DNA from: Bicyclus anynana
Lineage: Eukaryota; Arthropoda; Insecta; Lepidoptera; Nymphalidae
Reading direction: 5' to 3'
Length of the DNA stretch: 64,000 nucleotides
Assembly (NCBI RefSeq): GCF_947172395.1
Contig: NC_069090.1
Coordinates: 13,344,329 to 13,408,328, forward strand
Position 1 is the first letter of the stretch. Each line of letters opens with the position of its first letter. The translations under genes were made by a program, and so were the position numbers. Positions 12,174 through 23,319 of the stretch are shown here, one piece after another. The notes beneath the pieces were generated by a model that made no database searches, was not told the DNA's origin, and saw nothing but the letters and a program-made list of their open reading frames with translations.

Positions 12174-12321
12174 CCATTGACGGTCAATTATTCTCACGTT
12201 TCTGAAAAGCAAACGGCAGTACCCACGCGGCATACTGTACAAGTCATGTACGCAGTGACCAACACACGATAATTATAGTCGTGGGTGCTACAGAAACGTG
12301 AGAATAATTGACCGTTTGTGG
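12174..12321. repeat. Inverted repeat with 31-bp arms
   Basis: Arms 12174-12204 and 12291-12321 pair with few mismatches and share the core CGGTCAATTATTCTCACGTT. The third occurrence at 10844 suggests a mobile foldback or MITE. Confidence 0.65.
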
Positions 12322-12904
12322 CTAAAACTATCGTGTGTAGATAGGTATGTTAAAAGTAGGTATACTCCTCAACTTATGTTAGAATTAACGGAAACCCGTG
12401 ATTCTGTCTATGTGAAATTGTTCTTCATACAAATCCCGCGAAAAGAAGCCTAAGTCTTTACGTTCTGTTCAAAAGTCCAATTTATATATATATAGCAAAT
12501 TTCATACAAATCGGTTCAGAGGTTTAGCCATCAAAATAGACAGACAGACTTACTTTCGTAATATTAAGTATGGATACACCCGACTAGTTTTAAAAAATTT
12601 CAAGGTCCATATTCATGAGCCTGTTGTGCAACGCTCTTTGGCAAACTGCTTCCGGTGCGGTTGCACTTAGAATACTTATCTCATTATGATAATAATCAGT
12701 GGCGTAAATAGGTTTTAATTAGATTAGTGCTGTTTTGCTTATTATATCGAGTGCAGGTTATAGTTGTGATGAAGCTTCATAAGCGAATTAAATCTTATGT
12801 CACTCGTCGATAATGTAGCTATCTATTGGTGAAAGAAGTATTAAATTCAATTTAGTGGTTAACGCGTGATAGCGTAATAAATAAACAAAATAATTTCGCG
12901 TTTA

Positions 12905-13279
12905 TCTATACTTATAATGTAGAGAGGTCAATTCTGTACATGAAAATATATTTCCATAATAACTATCAGGGGGTGATTAGTGATCGATACTGATGCCAAT
13001 AATGCAATCAGTAAAATTTTTGTCTGTCTGTCTGTCTGTCTGTATGTTCGTTATAGGAACAAAAACTACTTGATGGATTTTAACGAAACGTGGTACAATT
13101 ATTCTTCATACTCCTGGGCAGGTTATAGTATACTTTTCATGACGCTACGATCAATAGGAGCAGAGCAATGAAGGGAAATGTTGTTAAAACGGGAGAAGTT
13201 AATCATTTTTACAGCGATATTACTGTAAGGGCTGGATTAAAGATGTCCAAGTGCGGACGAAGTCGCGAGCGTTCGCTAG
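12905..13279 (+). mobile_element. Helitron-like element, long subfamily
   Basis: A|TC start with TATACTTATAATG and CTAG|T end after CGGACGAAGTCGCGAGCG. It contains a (TCTG)5 tract at about 13021-13041. Same subfamily in reverse at 26342-26860 and 59800-60090. The 63-codon frames here are not genes. Confidence 0.75.
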
Positions 13280-13640
13280 TCTATACTAATATTATAAAGC
13301 TGAAGAGTTTGTTTGTTTGGTTGAACGCGCTAATCTCAGGAACTGCTGGTTCGATTTGAAAAATTCTTTCAGTATTAAATAGCCCATTTATTAAGGCTAC
13401 TAGCTGACGCCGCGCGGTTTCACCTGCGTGGTTCCCGGTCCCGTAAGAATATGGAAATAAAATATTCTCGGCTATCTAACACTGAAAAAATTTTTCAAAT
13501 CGGACCAGTAGTTCCTGAGATTAGCCCGTTTAATCAAACAAACAATCAAACAAACAAACAAACTCTTCAGCTTTATAATATTAATATAGATATATTATCC
13601 CCGTGTTCCTTCGGGAACGGGATGTAGTAAATAAGTATGT
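13280..13640 (+). mobile_element. Helitron-like element split by a nested copy
   Basis: Begins TC directly after the CTAG of the preceding element. The left part is 13280-13399 and continues at 13591 with the expected next bases (TATTATCCCCGTGTTCC). The 3' end is truncated near 13640. Confidence 0.7.
13400..13590 (-). mobile_element. Helitron-like element nested in reverse orientation
   Basis: On the reverse strand it runs TC…CTAG with A and T outside. It sits between A13399 and T13591 of the host copy. Removing it restores the family sequence. Confidence 0.8.
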
Positions 13641-13901
13641 TGGGAAGTTAGGATTTGTCACGGATAATAATAAATTAAACATTTACTTCCTTATGTTATT
13701 TTGCACATTTCACTGACTTCTAGTATCCTCGGTTACACATTGGCACAGAAAGCCAACGGAGCGCAGTGAAGAGCACCCAATATTAAATGTTTTTAAATTA
13801 CACAACACGTGCATTACTGATCTCAAATATTTGTTTCGGAGTTTGTTTAATATTGTGTGTACGGTGAAAATAAACTTTAAATAAATGGCTATGTAGTTAG
13901 T

Positions 13902-14090
13902 CTGTACGCCGTAGAAGTAGGTGCGAGAGGATTACCAGCAAAATCTCTCTATAACTTGCTTAAAGACCTTGGCCTCTCTAGAAGTGCAGCTAGTTCCATA
14001 TTAGAACGAGTATCCAAAGCTGCTCTAATAGGATCTTACCAAATTTGGATAGGCAGGGAGAACAACACGAGCAGAGAAGGGGAGTGTTGA
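13902..14090 (+). pseudogene. Retroelement-like ORF tail, 62 codons without ATG
   Basis: Open from CTG 13902 to TGA 14088-14090. The product reads LYAVEVGARGLPAKSLYNLL … LSRSAASSILERVSKAALIG … IWIGRE. The EVGARGxPA…LxxLGLSR…LERxSKAAxxGSxxIW pattern resembles the extreme C-terminus of non-LTR retroelement polyproteins. There is no start codon and no upstream RT, so it is a relic. The clade is uncertain. Confidence 0.55.
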
Positions 14091-14299
14091 TCGATCGTTA
14101 AGGAATTCCTTAACCCTACATCCAGTAGTCACAAGTCCTGGACTTTGCTTGGTGTTTTTCTCTCTTACCACGCGATAGACCCGGCATCTGCACGGTGAAT
14201 CCATGGAATGCTAAGATATTCGTCTCATATACTTTTGTAGTAGAAAACTCATGTCAATGGGTTTCTAGTGAAAATATCTTAATAGTGAAAATATTTAGA

Positions 14300-14466
14300 T
14301 CTATACTAATAATATAAAGCTGAAGAGTTTGTTTGTTTGCTTGAACGCCCTAATCTCAGGAATACTGGTCCGATTTGAAAAATTCTTTCAGTACTAGATA
14401 GCCCATTTATCGAGGAAGGCTACAGATTATGTATTATCCCCGTATATTCATACGGAAACGGAAACT
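14300..14466 (+). mobile_element. Helitron-like element, 3' truncated
   Basis: A|TC start with TATACTAATAATATAAAGC and family body; breaks off after CATACGGAAACGG without the CTAG end. Confidence 0.65.
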
Positions 14467-14993
14467 AATAAATGTATGGGAATGACATGCGTTATCGATA
14501 GGTCACTGATCAAGTTATCGATCGGATCTGTCATACCCATAAATTTGTTTTTAGTTTTCGAAGCGTTAGCGTTTGTAGATAGAGAATCGAGGTGCACATG
14601 GCTAGGGGCCTAGTATATTTAGTTATTATTTGTTTAGATAATTTTCGTTGTTTACAATGATTCTAAATGAAATTAAGAAAATTAGTCACTTTTGATAGCC
14701 TCAGCTTCGACGCGTTAGTGACATATCTATAATATAAAATCTTTGGACACCACAATATTCAATTGCGAAGTAACTATAACATTGAAAATCTGTTAGCATA
14801 GTCCTTCTGTAGCAACAAGACTCAATTATAGAAGAATACAATGTACGAGTATAATTTGCTTGTAACATTGAGTGCGTTTGAAGGCGAGGTTGTTGTTTCG
14901 AAAGAAAAATAATGAAAAGATATCCTTAAGGAAGTCGATCACGCAGCAGGTAGGTGGTGTTTATTTTTTCTTTATATTCACTAAACCTGTGTT

Positions 14994-15255
14994 ATTTTTT
15001 TTTATTCTAAGTTAGCTTTTGACTACAATCTCACCTGATGGTAAGTGATGATGCAATCTCAGATTGAAGCGAGCAACGCTAAATCGCTTTGCGGTACGTC
15101 TTTGCCGGTAGGGTGGTAACTAGCCACGGCGGAAGCCTCCCACCAGCCAGACCTGGTGGCCAATTAAGAAAATCTCAATGGGCCCAGCCGGAGATCGAAC
15201 CCAGGACCTCCGTCTTGTAAATCCACCGCGCATACCATTGCGCCACGGAGGCCGT
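14994..15255 (-). mobile_element. tRNA-derived SINE, type 1, internally deleted
   Basis: Reverse-strand copy with tRNA-like head (box B GAACCCAGG side intact) and T-rich tail on the + strand. It lacks about 65 bases of the body present in 7311-7634. Confidence 0.82.
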
Positions 15256-16691
15256 CAATGTATAATTATATCAAGACAAGTTAGCTTTGATTACTATAGG
15301 AGTTGCTCTTTAAATGTTAGAAGAAAGTATATTTAAATTTTTAATTATTGTCGTACTGTAACGCTAATCGTTTTGCGATGCGTCTCTATACTTACAGCTG
15401 AAGAGAAGACTTGATATTCAGAATTCATTTACAAGCACTTTTGAAACGACCTACATGACGAGATACATAATACATATGAGATACAATTTTATTTATTTTT
15501 GAATTAGAGAAACATCTAAGAATAAAGAGCTCTAGTATTTATTTTCTGAACTACATGTATGTATCTTATTATGTTAACCGTATTATTTTGAGTATGCCCT
15601 ATAAAATATGCTAGTTTTTCAAGTGATAGGTTCAAAGAAATCAAACATCTCAGAAGGCTAATTTGACGTATGCTTGTTGACATAATGTACGAAATTGATT
15701 TTTCTAAATTCTATGTAACAGTTGTCATCCGGTGCTTACTGGTGGATATCATACACTATGCTATCATACCTAGATGACATTTTATCAATTGATTTTTATT
15801 TTAATAGGTTAATAAAAAATACCAAAATGGTGAATAGGCCAGCTGGTCTACTATCTATACAGCAAGAACACATGTACCTATGTATTTCAAAATATTGTTT
15901 TTCATACTAACATGTGTTACTCGATTGGTTTCAACTGAAATAACGAGTATCGTGTTACGAACACGCTGAACTGACGGCGTCTCTCAGTCACACATTACGT
16001 CACTCAGACTGACAGGATAACCGGGATTCGGGAACTAACCGGGATATAGGTTGATATGGCATTTTAATGCTTTCTTGGTAACGTTTAATTGTTTATGTAA
16101 CCTTATTTCGTAATCCTATTTTGTCTATCGTGACCGTATTCTTATTTTACTGCTAAAACTATCTATGTCTTATGACCTATAAACGGTCGGTTTGTATCCT
16201 TAACTACATAAGCGTAATGTTTTTGAAGAAAAAACTATCTAGGAAAAGCTTATTTATTATTAAACTATAGGTAGGTTCTAACATCGTACCTTCTTAAAAA
16301 TAAACATTCAAATAACAAAAAATCCATTCAAAATCGGATTGGTTGGTTAATGAAAAAATATGAAAAAATGTATACAGTATTTTTTTCATACAAACTTAGG
16401 TACACACAAGAAGATTTCAAGTCATTTACGTACGCTGTCAGCAATATGCTGAGTGGAGACCCTTTTAGGATCACATCATGCTAGTGCAATGTATTTTAAT
16501 TATTGTTTTTTTTTCTCTCTCTTTCCTTTGTATGATGTGTATTCTGAATAAACTTTTCTTTTCTTTCTATTTCTAAAATAATAATTAGTTGACGACGGCG
16601 ACTTCAATATATCATACAAGAATACCGCAAGGGTACCTGCTGCGTGAGCGCCGCAGGTATTGTCGCATCCATTGCAGTAATGTGACATTGA

Positions 16692-16829
16692 CTTTCTTGT
16701 TGTGTTGCGCTGATAGCGGGCGGCGCGGCGGCGTCTGAGGCCTGCACAATCGCACATGCACGCCGCACCTCGTCACGCGCGCGCGCATCCACGCTCCGCG
16801 ACCGCTCGCCCGCCCGCCGGGCCCGCGAC
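16692..16829 (+). promoter_or_regulatory. GC-rich promoter / 5' leader of the long exon
   Basis: The base composition changes abruptly from AT-rich to very GC-rich with many CpG dinucleotides, densest from about 16716 to 16829, immediately before the ATG at 16830. An in-frame TGA lies at 16689-16691 and no in-frame ATG occurs between it and 16830, which supports this start. No clear TATA box was seen. A CpG-dense patch in otherwise AT-rich DNA is what a transcription start region would look like, but the start site itself cannot be placed from sequence. The frame is also open from 16692, so a spliced-in upstream extension cannot be excluded. Confidence 0.55.
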
Positions 16830-16842
16830 ATGCCCGCAGTGA
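16756..16842 (+). other. 28-codon upstream ORF overlapping the main start codon
   Basis: An ATG at 16756 opens a frame that ends in TGA at 16840-16842, ten bases into the main coding sequence and in a different frame. If the leader includes this ATG, ribosomes starting there would pass the main ATG at 16830 before stopping, which usually lowers translation of the main frame. Whether the leader extends this far upstream is unknown. Confidence 0.45.
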
Positions 16843-18887
16843 AAGTGTTCAGCATATTCGGTGGGCAGAAGCCGGCCGACAAGCAACCGCCACCCCCCGC
16901 TCAAGGGGCGATGCAAAAGTTCTACAGGACTTTTTCAGTCGGTCCTGACACCTCGACGGAGCACAAAGGCGGCAAAGTGACCGCGATCGCCGCCTGTTTG
17001 GAGAAAAGGATCAGTGAACCAACAAAACTTAACAGTGATAACGTGCAAAAGTTATTGAATAAAGTTAGCGAATCTGTGGTCGAGAAGCCGGACGTTGTTA
17101 AATCGAACCCTGTGTACGAGAATATAAATATAGTGCCTGTGGATACGTTGAATGTTAAAAAGAATTTGTCGGACGAATCTAAAGGATATTCGTCGATTTA
17201 TGAAAATATCACCATAGTAGGTACCGATTCGAAGGCTAATAAAACGAATAAATTAAACAGAGCCTTGGAATCTTTTGATAAAATCCTGTGTGAATTTTCA
17301 TCGAATTTATCACTGTCTCCTATAATTAATTCAAGTAATACCAATTTTGTAGTTCCCAAATTACAAAAGTCAAAAACTTGTAGCATTATAGAGTCACGTT
17401 GCATTTTGAAAAAAACCATTTCAGACCCCGAGACTGAAAGGAAAACTCGTAATCAACTTACGCGTAACAACTCGATTGATAAAACGACGAGTTTGTGGAA
17501 TCTTGACGACATGAAAGAGAAAGAGTTAAGTGGACCTCTGAAACCGCTCACTTGTTTACCTAACGATAAAATGAATCCAGATAAGTACGCAACCTATAAA
17601 ATTTCGTCAAAAACTTCACCTCGTGCAAATTGCATCAAAACTGAGGATTTAAAAAAAATGGACGTGAAAACGAGAATATTGAAAAAAACTTTATCTAATC
17701 CACCGTCCACACCAGTACCGGTTGTGACAAAAACGAAACTGTCACCTAAAAAAGTTGAAAGAAAGGTCAGCGACCCTAAAAAATCCAAACCAAATGTCTC
17801 GAGGAATATAATGGATAATATTCCTAAATCACAAATGCAGAAAGCCAAAAGTGTATGGGAGTTAGGGAACGAGTCGATGATTTCACCAAACTTGGAAAGG
17901 ACTAAATCTAGCACTTCTATCGCGGGATCTCCGAGCAAGATTCCGGTGATCAGGAGTCAAATGTCACAAAATAAGTTCAGCAGTACACGAGCACTTTTTT
18001 CGCCCACTCCGGTTGATCTAAATAATGTAGACCAGGCCAGAGAGTGTGCTCAGAAAAAGAAGCTTACTGCCTCTCGAAAAACTACGGAGAAATTCGAACA
18101 AATGAAACAAATAAGACAAAAATCCCAACTCAATTTAAAGTCTGAGCCGAAGCGTCAATTCGACAAAACCAAGAAAGAAACGGTCGATAAAAAAGCATCT
18201 TTATCTCCCAAAACATCACTGAGAGACTACTCCGACGAAATAAACGCCGTACGCGCTAAGCTCCAACAGAGAAAAATCAACAACAAACGAGACGTCAGCG
18301 TGGAATTACCCAAACCAAAACAAATCGATCCGCAGGGCATTAATTCCATGTTGTCCCCTGTCAAGTACATCGTAAAAAAATTGGAATTCCAAACAGCGAT
18401 GGAATCCAAGGCCGATCATGCTAATTTCATTAATTGCAAAGTAATACCACCCGTTCACAAAGAGCTATGCGTGGCCAACACGACGTTTCACAATCACCTG
18501 AGCACACTCGTGGGCCGCCAAATAAAATGCATCGAGCCGAGGGACGACATTAAAACGTGTTCCCAGACAGTGAAACACAAACATGCAGAAGAGAAGATCT
18601 CTGACACGCACTCTGATTGCAGCGACGACTCCGGTCACGTTTCCAACGACGCGTCGAACGATAACGATGCAGCGTTCGATAACGTTCACGAGAGTAGCCC
18701 GGGGCGAAGTAGCGTTGATGAGATCGACTGCAAAATATTCAGCGGACCCAAACAGTTCAGGATCAATTTGCCCGAGAATGTGAAAAACGTTTGCCCCGTG
18801 CGGCCGGCCAGGCGCGGCGAGCGCGCCATCGAGGTCGATAGCGGTACCCTAGCCATCGCCACTGGCGCTCCCAAAGTGGAAGAGCAG
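16830..18887 (+). CDS. Long first coding exon, disordered Ser/Lys-rich protein; candidate alternative N-terminus of myosin XVIII
   Basis: Open for 686 codons from ATG 16830 to a strong donor (CAG|GTAAGC) at 18887/18888. It ends in phase 0. Without splicing it would run only four codons to a TAA at 18900-18902, and an AATAAA at 19225 could serve such an unspliced form. The protein is basic, rich in Ser, Lys and Asn, and shows no folded domain I recognise. Repeated short motifs are visible: YENI at residues 96 and 124; ISEP/ISDP/LSNP/VSDP at about 61, 197, 288 and 313; SLWNL at 221 and SVWEL at 341; several SPK/SPT sites. An acidic Ser/Asp/Asn stretch lies near 591-632. The phase-0 donor fits the phase-0 acceptor of the IQ exon at 35397, and no motor exon is seen between them, so I infer an alternative start of the same gene. 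It could instead be a nested gene. Coding status is well supported; gene assignment is not. Confidence 0.75.
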
Positions 18888-19630
18888 GTAAGCTATACTT
18901 AACATATTGATAACAGCATATTACAGGTCGCATTTGCTGCAGCGCTCCGAAATTGCCTTGTCATCGTCTCTCCTTATTACATTTAAAGTGTTTTCTACCT
19001 TTGATATATTACCCAACGCAAGCCCGACGTTTTATATAGATAAACAGTTCAACTTTGTTTATTGAAATCATTAACCAATAATCTATACATAACACATTAT
19101 GTTTGTAGTAAAAGTTACCTACTGGTTTCAAGTTTTTTTTTGGTAGGTAACCATATTTGACTATCCCATATATTGTCGAAAGTAGAATGCAATCTGTGAC
19201 CTACAAAATTAAGTAATTTCATATAATAAATAGTCAACGTAATTCGTTATTTATATTTTTGTTTCGACCCTAATAATTCACGTTTATTACGACACACCCA
19301 ATGGCTGTGGCTTGCTTCCGATTACCGGTTGTTAGTCGTCTATTAAGTTTCCGAGAAATGCCAATACCATAATGTCGTGTTACACAACTTCCTATTAACA
19401 TTCTTTGTATCATAAATGTTTGATTTACAGGAGATTTTTTTTTTAAATTATGTAATAGGTAACTCTCATATAAAACGCTTTGGTGAATTCCTTCTATACC
19501 AAGAACCGTACGTAATCTTTCACTTGCATAATACGCTGGCCACTTGTCCAAATGTAGAGACAGTTATGCGCACCCATTACTTGTTTCTCCAATATTATCA
19601 GCATTTTTTTTTAATTTCCAATTTTTAATA

Positions 19631-19828
19631 TACCTCAATAACTCACACATTATCAGTAGTAAAAGGTCCGGACTCATCACCGGAGGTAGTGATTCAATCT
19701 GCGCCCGCTGTCGTACATACGTATCCACTCCTAACAGTCTTTTCCGACTATTGGACTATTGGACTATTGGAGGAGAACAGGAATATTGATCACATATAAA
19801 AGCCATAGCAAATATTCTTTAAAAATTA
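19631..19828 (+). mobile_element. tRNA-derived SINE, type 3
   Basis: Degenerate tRNA-like head (CCTCAATAACTCA … GTGATTCAATC) followed by GTATCCACTCCTAACAGTC and a GCAAATATTCTTTAAAAAT tail. It faces a second, reverse copy at 19884-19992. Confidence 0.65.
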
Positions 19829-19883
19829 TTGATTAAAAAAAAGCTATGCATTTTTAAATTCAACCAATATTTCTGTTATATAT

Positions 19884-19992
19884 TAGTCGGAAAGACTGTT
19901 TGTAGTGGATACGAAGACAACCCACCGGGCTGGAATCGAACCAATGGTCTCTAGGTTTTTAGACCGACTCCTTTACCGTGAAGTTATTGAGA
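19884..19992 (-). mobile_element. tRNA-derived SINE, type 3, 3' truncated
   Basis: Reverse strand shows a tRNA-like head with box B GGTTCGATTCC and the shared GTATCCACTACAAACAGTC body. Convergent with the copy at 19631. Confidence 0.68.
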
Positions 19993-20751
19993 CTTGATTA
20001 CATTAATATTATTTGAGCTCTAAGTTTTGAAAACGAAACTGCGTTGAATTAAAAACAACCTGCAGTTGCAACCAGTTTTCTCGCAAATATCGGAAATAAA
20101 ATTAGCCTATTTGCTATTCATGACTTTTATTTAATCTTTGTGTCATATTTTTTTATCGTTCTGAAGTAGTAATAAAAATCCGAAACTACGCATTTATTAC
20201 ACAACTTTAAACTTAGATTGTACTTTTATTCGATTTTATACCTACACGAAAAAAAAATATTTACCTACTTCAAAATTCTCTATGCGATTGCAGTATTGAA
20301 ATTTCACTACGCAGGCTGCATAGATAAAGATGAACAAAAGTACAAAAAAATAAAATAAGAAGTTGTGGTCTCAAGATTTGTCCCAATTGCCTAGTTTACA
20401 ATTTCATTCATTGTAAAAACAAGAGATTTCAATCAGTCTATAACAAAACAGCTTAATCTTTTGCGTACAATTGATTGTTAAACATATCGTAATTTCAATA
20501 TGAATACACAATAACCGTTATCAATTATAGCAGTATACTACTGTTTTTAAACACAGCCAAACATTTTTTAAGTAAACGGAAAGTTTACAAGTACGAAAAC
20601 GGTCGAACAGGTTAAGTTTGGTCCGAGGACGTCTCATTTAAGTCTTCACTCTGTGTTTCTGTAATTGGAAATATATTTTTTCTGAAGTTTTATGTTCACT
20701 AGATACGTGTCTAAGATTTCTATCTTATGAAAGGACAAATTATATTAAAAT

Positions 20752-20892
20752 ATCATCACTCATCACATCAGCCGCTGGACATCCATTGTTGAACATAAGC
20801 CTTTTGTAGGAACTTCCACCACACACCACAATCCAACTTGCTTGCATCCAACTTGCTTGATGTTCCTGCGACTTGCTCAATGTCGTCAGTAA
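20752..20892 (-). pseudogene. RTE-type LINE 3' fragment, decayed
   Basis: Reverse strand: remnant of the C-terminal end of the 28925-29372 family with local duplication of a CAACTTGCTTG unit. Confidence 0.6.
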
Positions 20893-21239
20893 AGTATATT
20901 CACAGTTAGTTCAATGTTTACAGTTAGACATTTCATAACGATTGTATAATATGTATAATGCAAATTGTAAATGTATAACAAATTATGAAAATTAGCTTTC
21001 CCAACGTTGCCACACGTAAGACATTATCACGCTTTTCAGACAAGTAATATTTCTCGGCGGTGCACCGCGGGGGTCACAAGTGGAAACTGATTTATTTACG
21101 CTCTTACTTTCACTAACTGTTGGCCGTCTCTCGGTACTACCTGTTATTTCGCGTCCTCTGACGTATTCTGACGTAAACTTAAAAGCTCTTGCCAGTAGTC
21201 TTCGAGTTTATCGCGAAGAGACAGACAGACTCGGCGAAG

Positions 21240-21441
21240 GAGTTTGTTTTATATAATGTATAGATCTCTCTCTCTCTCCAGTCGGTCCTTCATGACTGAG
21301 GATCGATCGACCACTTTGGCGGGTCATCTTTCTATAGACCATGCTCTTCCATCGACATCGGTCGTTGGAATCGGCTCCTGTTTCCTTGAGAAGATCCGAC
21401 CATCGGGTTAGAGATCTATCTCGTGGCCATTTGCCTTCCAC
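21240..21441 (-). pseudogene. LINE ORF C-terminal relic
   Basis: Reverse-strand frame reads GKWPRDRSLTRWSDLLKETG … RWKSMV, the G(R/K)xPRGRPxxRWxDxxKE…W pattern found after the RT domain of many insect LINEs. A piece of the same family lies at about 21603-21670 on the + strand. No RT core remains. Confidence 0.6.
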
Positions 21442-22918
21442 ATTCCTATCACAATATTGTTATTTCAAATATTATATGTGTAGTATAGCTTTTATTTCGC
21501 GTCTTGTGATATAAACTTAAGGTGCAGCCTGCAAATCCTGCATGAAGTGGATAGCAATCACTTAGAATAACTAAATGTAGAATGTATACACCACAAACCC
21601 GCAAACGTTGTCACAATCCTCAGTCATGAAAGACCGACTAGAGAGAGAGAAACCGGCAAAGGTGATGATAATGTTTTGACTCGATATTCATAATGGCTAA
21701 CAGTACTCGTATTGACAATCGTGGTTTCTGACACCTATAAATCAAGTAAAAATCAATATGCATTTAAATGTTCAATACAATAGCTCGATCCTGAGCAGAA
21801 TACAGTATAGCACCTTATCATCTAAAGCCGCCATAAACTAACCAATGGACAAAGAGGATTTTGTAAGTGAAACTTGTCAAAAACAGTTCCACAGTGTGAG
21901 TATTCCCAATGAGGGTTCACACTTTACACTCTCGCCCATAGAGTTGCACAATTTGTAAAAGTGGCAATTTCTATTACAATGTCGTACATGCATGCCAATA
22001 AACCCTGGCTCTCAACTCCCTGAGCACATTTTTGCAAGCGAAACTAGTTGCTTTCTTTCTTCAACTTTCTTTATTGATACGTGCTTCACATGGAAATCGC
22101 TTTAAACTGTTCTCTTCTTTGAACACGCATTGTTTACTTTGATAGAATATTGATAAGTACAACGAACATTCCACAAACAAAGATTCATTACGTAACTTTA
22201 TGGGCGAAGAGTAGAGGAGGTATCAAAAGATTTTATAAACAGGTGAAGTTAAGGAAATAAGCGGACGAATAAAACTATATACAGGAACGTGGCAGTAGTT
22301 TTTAGTCGAATAGGCAATCGGTATTTTCGATTTAAATTCGAAGCTATTTTTATAAAAAGAGGGGTTCGTCGTAAGGTTTGACGTATCTATCTGTGTGTCA
22401 GACTGTGAAAAATGCTTATTTTCGGGTTTATGATTTAAATGAAAAATTCAAATAAATTATAATTTTTTTTACGGAATTATGAACCTAAATTTAAGGTGTT
22501 AAGATATGAAGGTACCTAATATTAAGTGCGTTTCAAGCATGTTCATAACATTCTTAACACTTAATTGTAGCATTCCTTAACAATATGGAAACTATGTTAC
22601 CCAGTTGTTGCAACAACAGTTTGCTGAAAACAACGTCAGATTTACCTCGATAGACGAGAGTTGAGGTTAGGTTATCCGATTTTTAAAAACTTGCTCCAAA
22701 TTGCGTGAAAGTGGTTGAAAACCATTAGTTTGCTACAATTCATACGAAACTTTCTACTCGGCAAATTAAGTTTGCCAGTTTTTCTGAATAATAAACAGCG
22801 TCTTCGTTTTAATTAACGTACGGATTTATTGTCAGTGTATGGTATCAAGGAATTATTTTGAAACGTCTTAAAGCGGTTTTATTGATGTGTATTGAGGTAT
22901 TATTAATACCTATATGTA

Positions 22919-23026
22919 TAGAGCCTTGATAGTGGATATACCTCTGCCCTCGAATCGGAAGGCTCCTCTAACTTTTCACTTGTGTGCATTCTAAGAAATT
23001 GAATATCACGTGTCTCAAATTAAAAT
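22919..23026 (+). mobile_element. tRNA-derived SINE, type 2, 3' truncated
   Basis: Keeps the tRNA-like head (GATAGTGGATATACCTCTG) and the TTGTGTGCATTCTAAGAAAT segment seen in the fuller copies at 33117 and 50463; stops after the ATCACGTGTCTCAA block. Confidence 0.65.
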
Positions 23027-23319
23027 AAGCTCAAAAGTAAGTTGATTTAGTTTACAAGCACTTAAGAAACGTCAAGTATGATAATTTGTAAAGACTACCA
23101 CGAGTTCGGAAGGCAGGCTAATGATGAATACTCGTAAATGCAATCGGACGAAAAGTAAGGCTTACCTACTCGTATACTTTTAATGAGTGTCGAGAATTAG
23201 ATTGAAACAAATTATTATGTAAAAGAAACTTATTACAGCCACATTTAGTAACGGTGCAATTTTATTGATAGGCAAATGAAATTCCCTTACGATCATTTTG
23301 CTCTCACAATTTCCTCAGT

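Larger units (their letters stand above)
1..16691. other. Repeat-rich non-coding DNA upstream of the long exon
   Basis: No exon of the myosin gene or of any other host gene was recognised on either strand. Short open frames here are chance frames or parts of repeats. Recognised repeats are listed separately. The pieces in which I see nothing identifiable are about 1-404, 784-1855, 5285-6104, 6346-7310, 7635-8669, 9817-10501, 10875-11577, 11718-12173, 12322-12904, 13640-13901, 14467-14993 and 15256-16691. If the long exon at 16830 is an internal alternative first exon, this stretch would be intron of the full-length gene. If not, it is intergenic. Confidence 0.6.

Noticed and set aside
16604..16882. 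Antisense 92- and 85-codon frames over the start of the long exon
   Set aside because: They lie opposite GC-rich leader and coding sequence and show no family resemblance; shadow frames.
17198..18874. Several antisense and alternate frames within the long exon
   Set aside because: Shorter than the main frame and without recognisable motifs; expected by chance opposite a long ORF.
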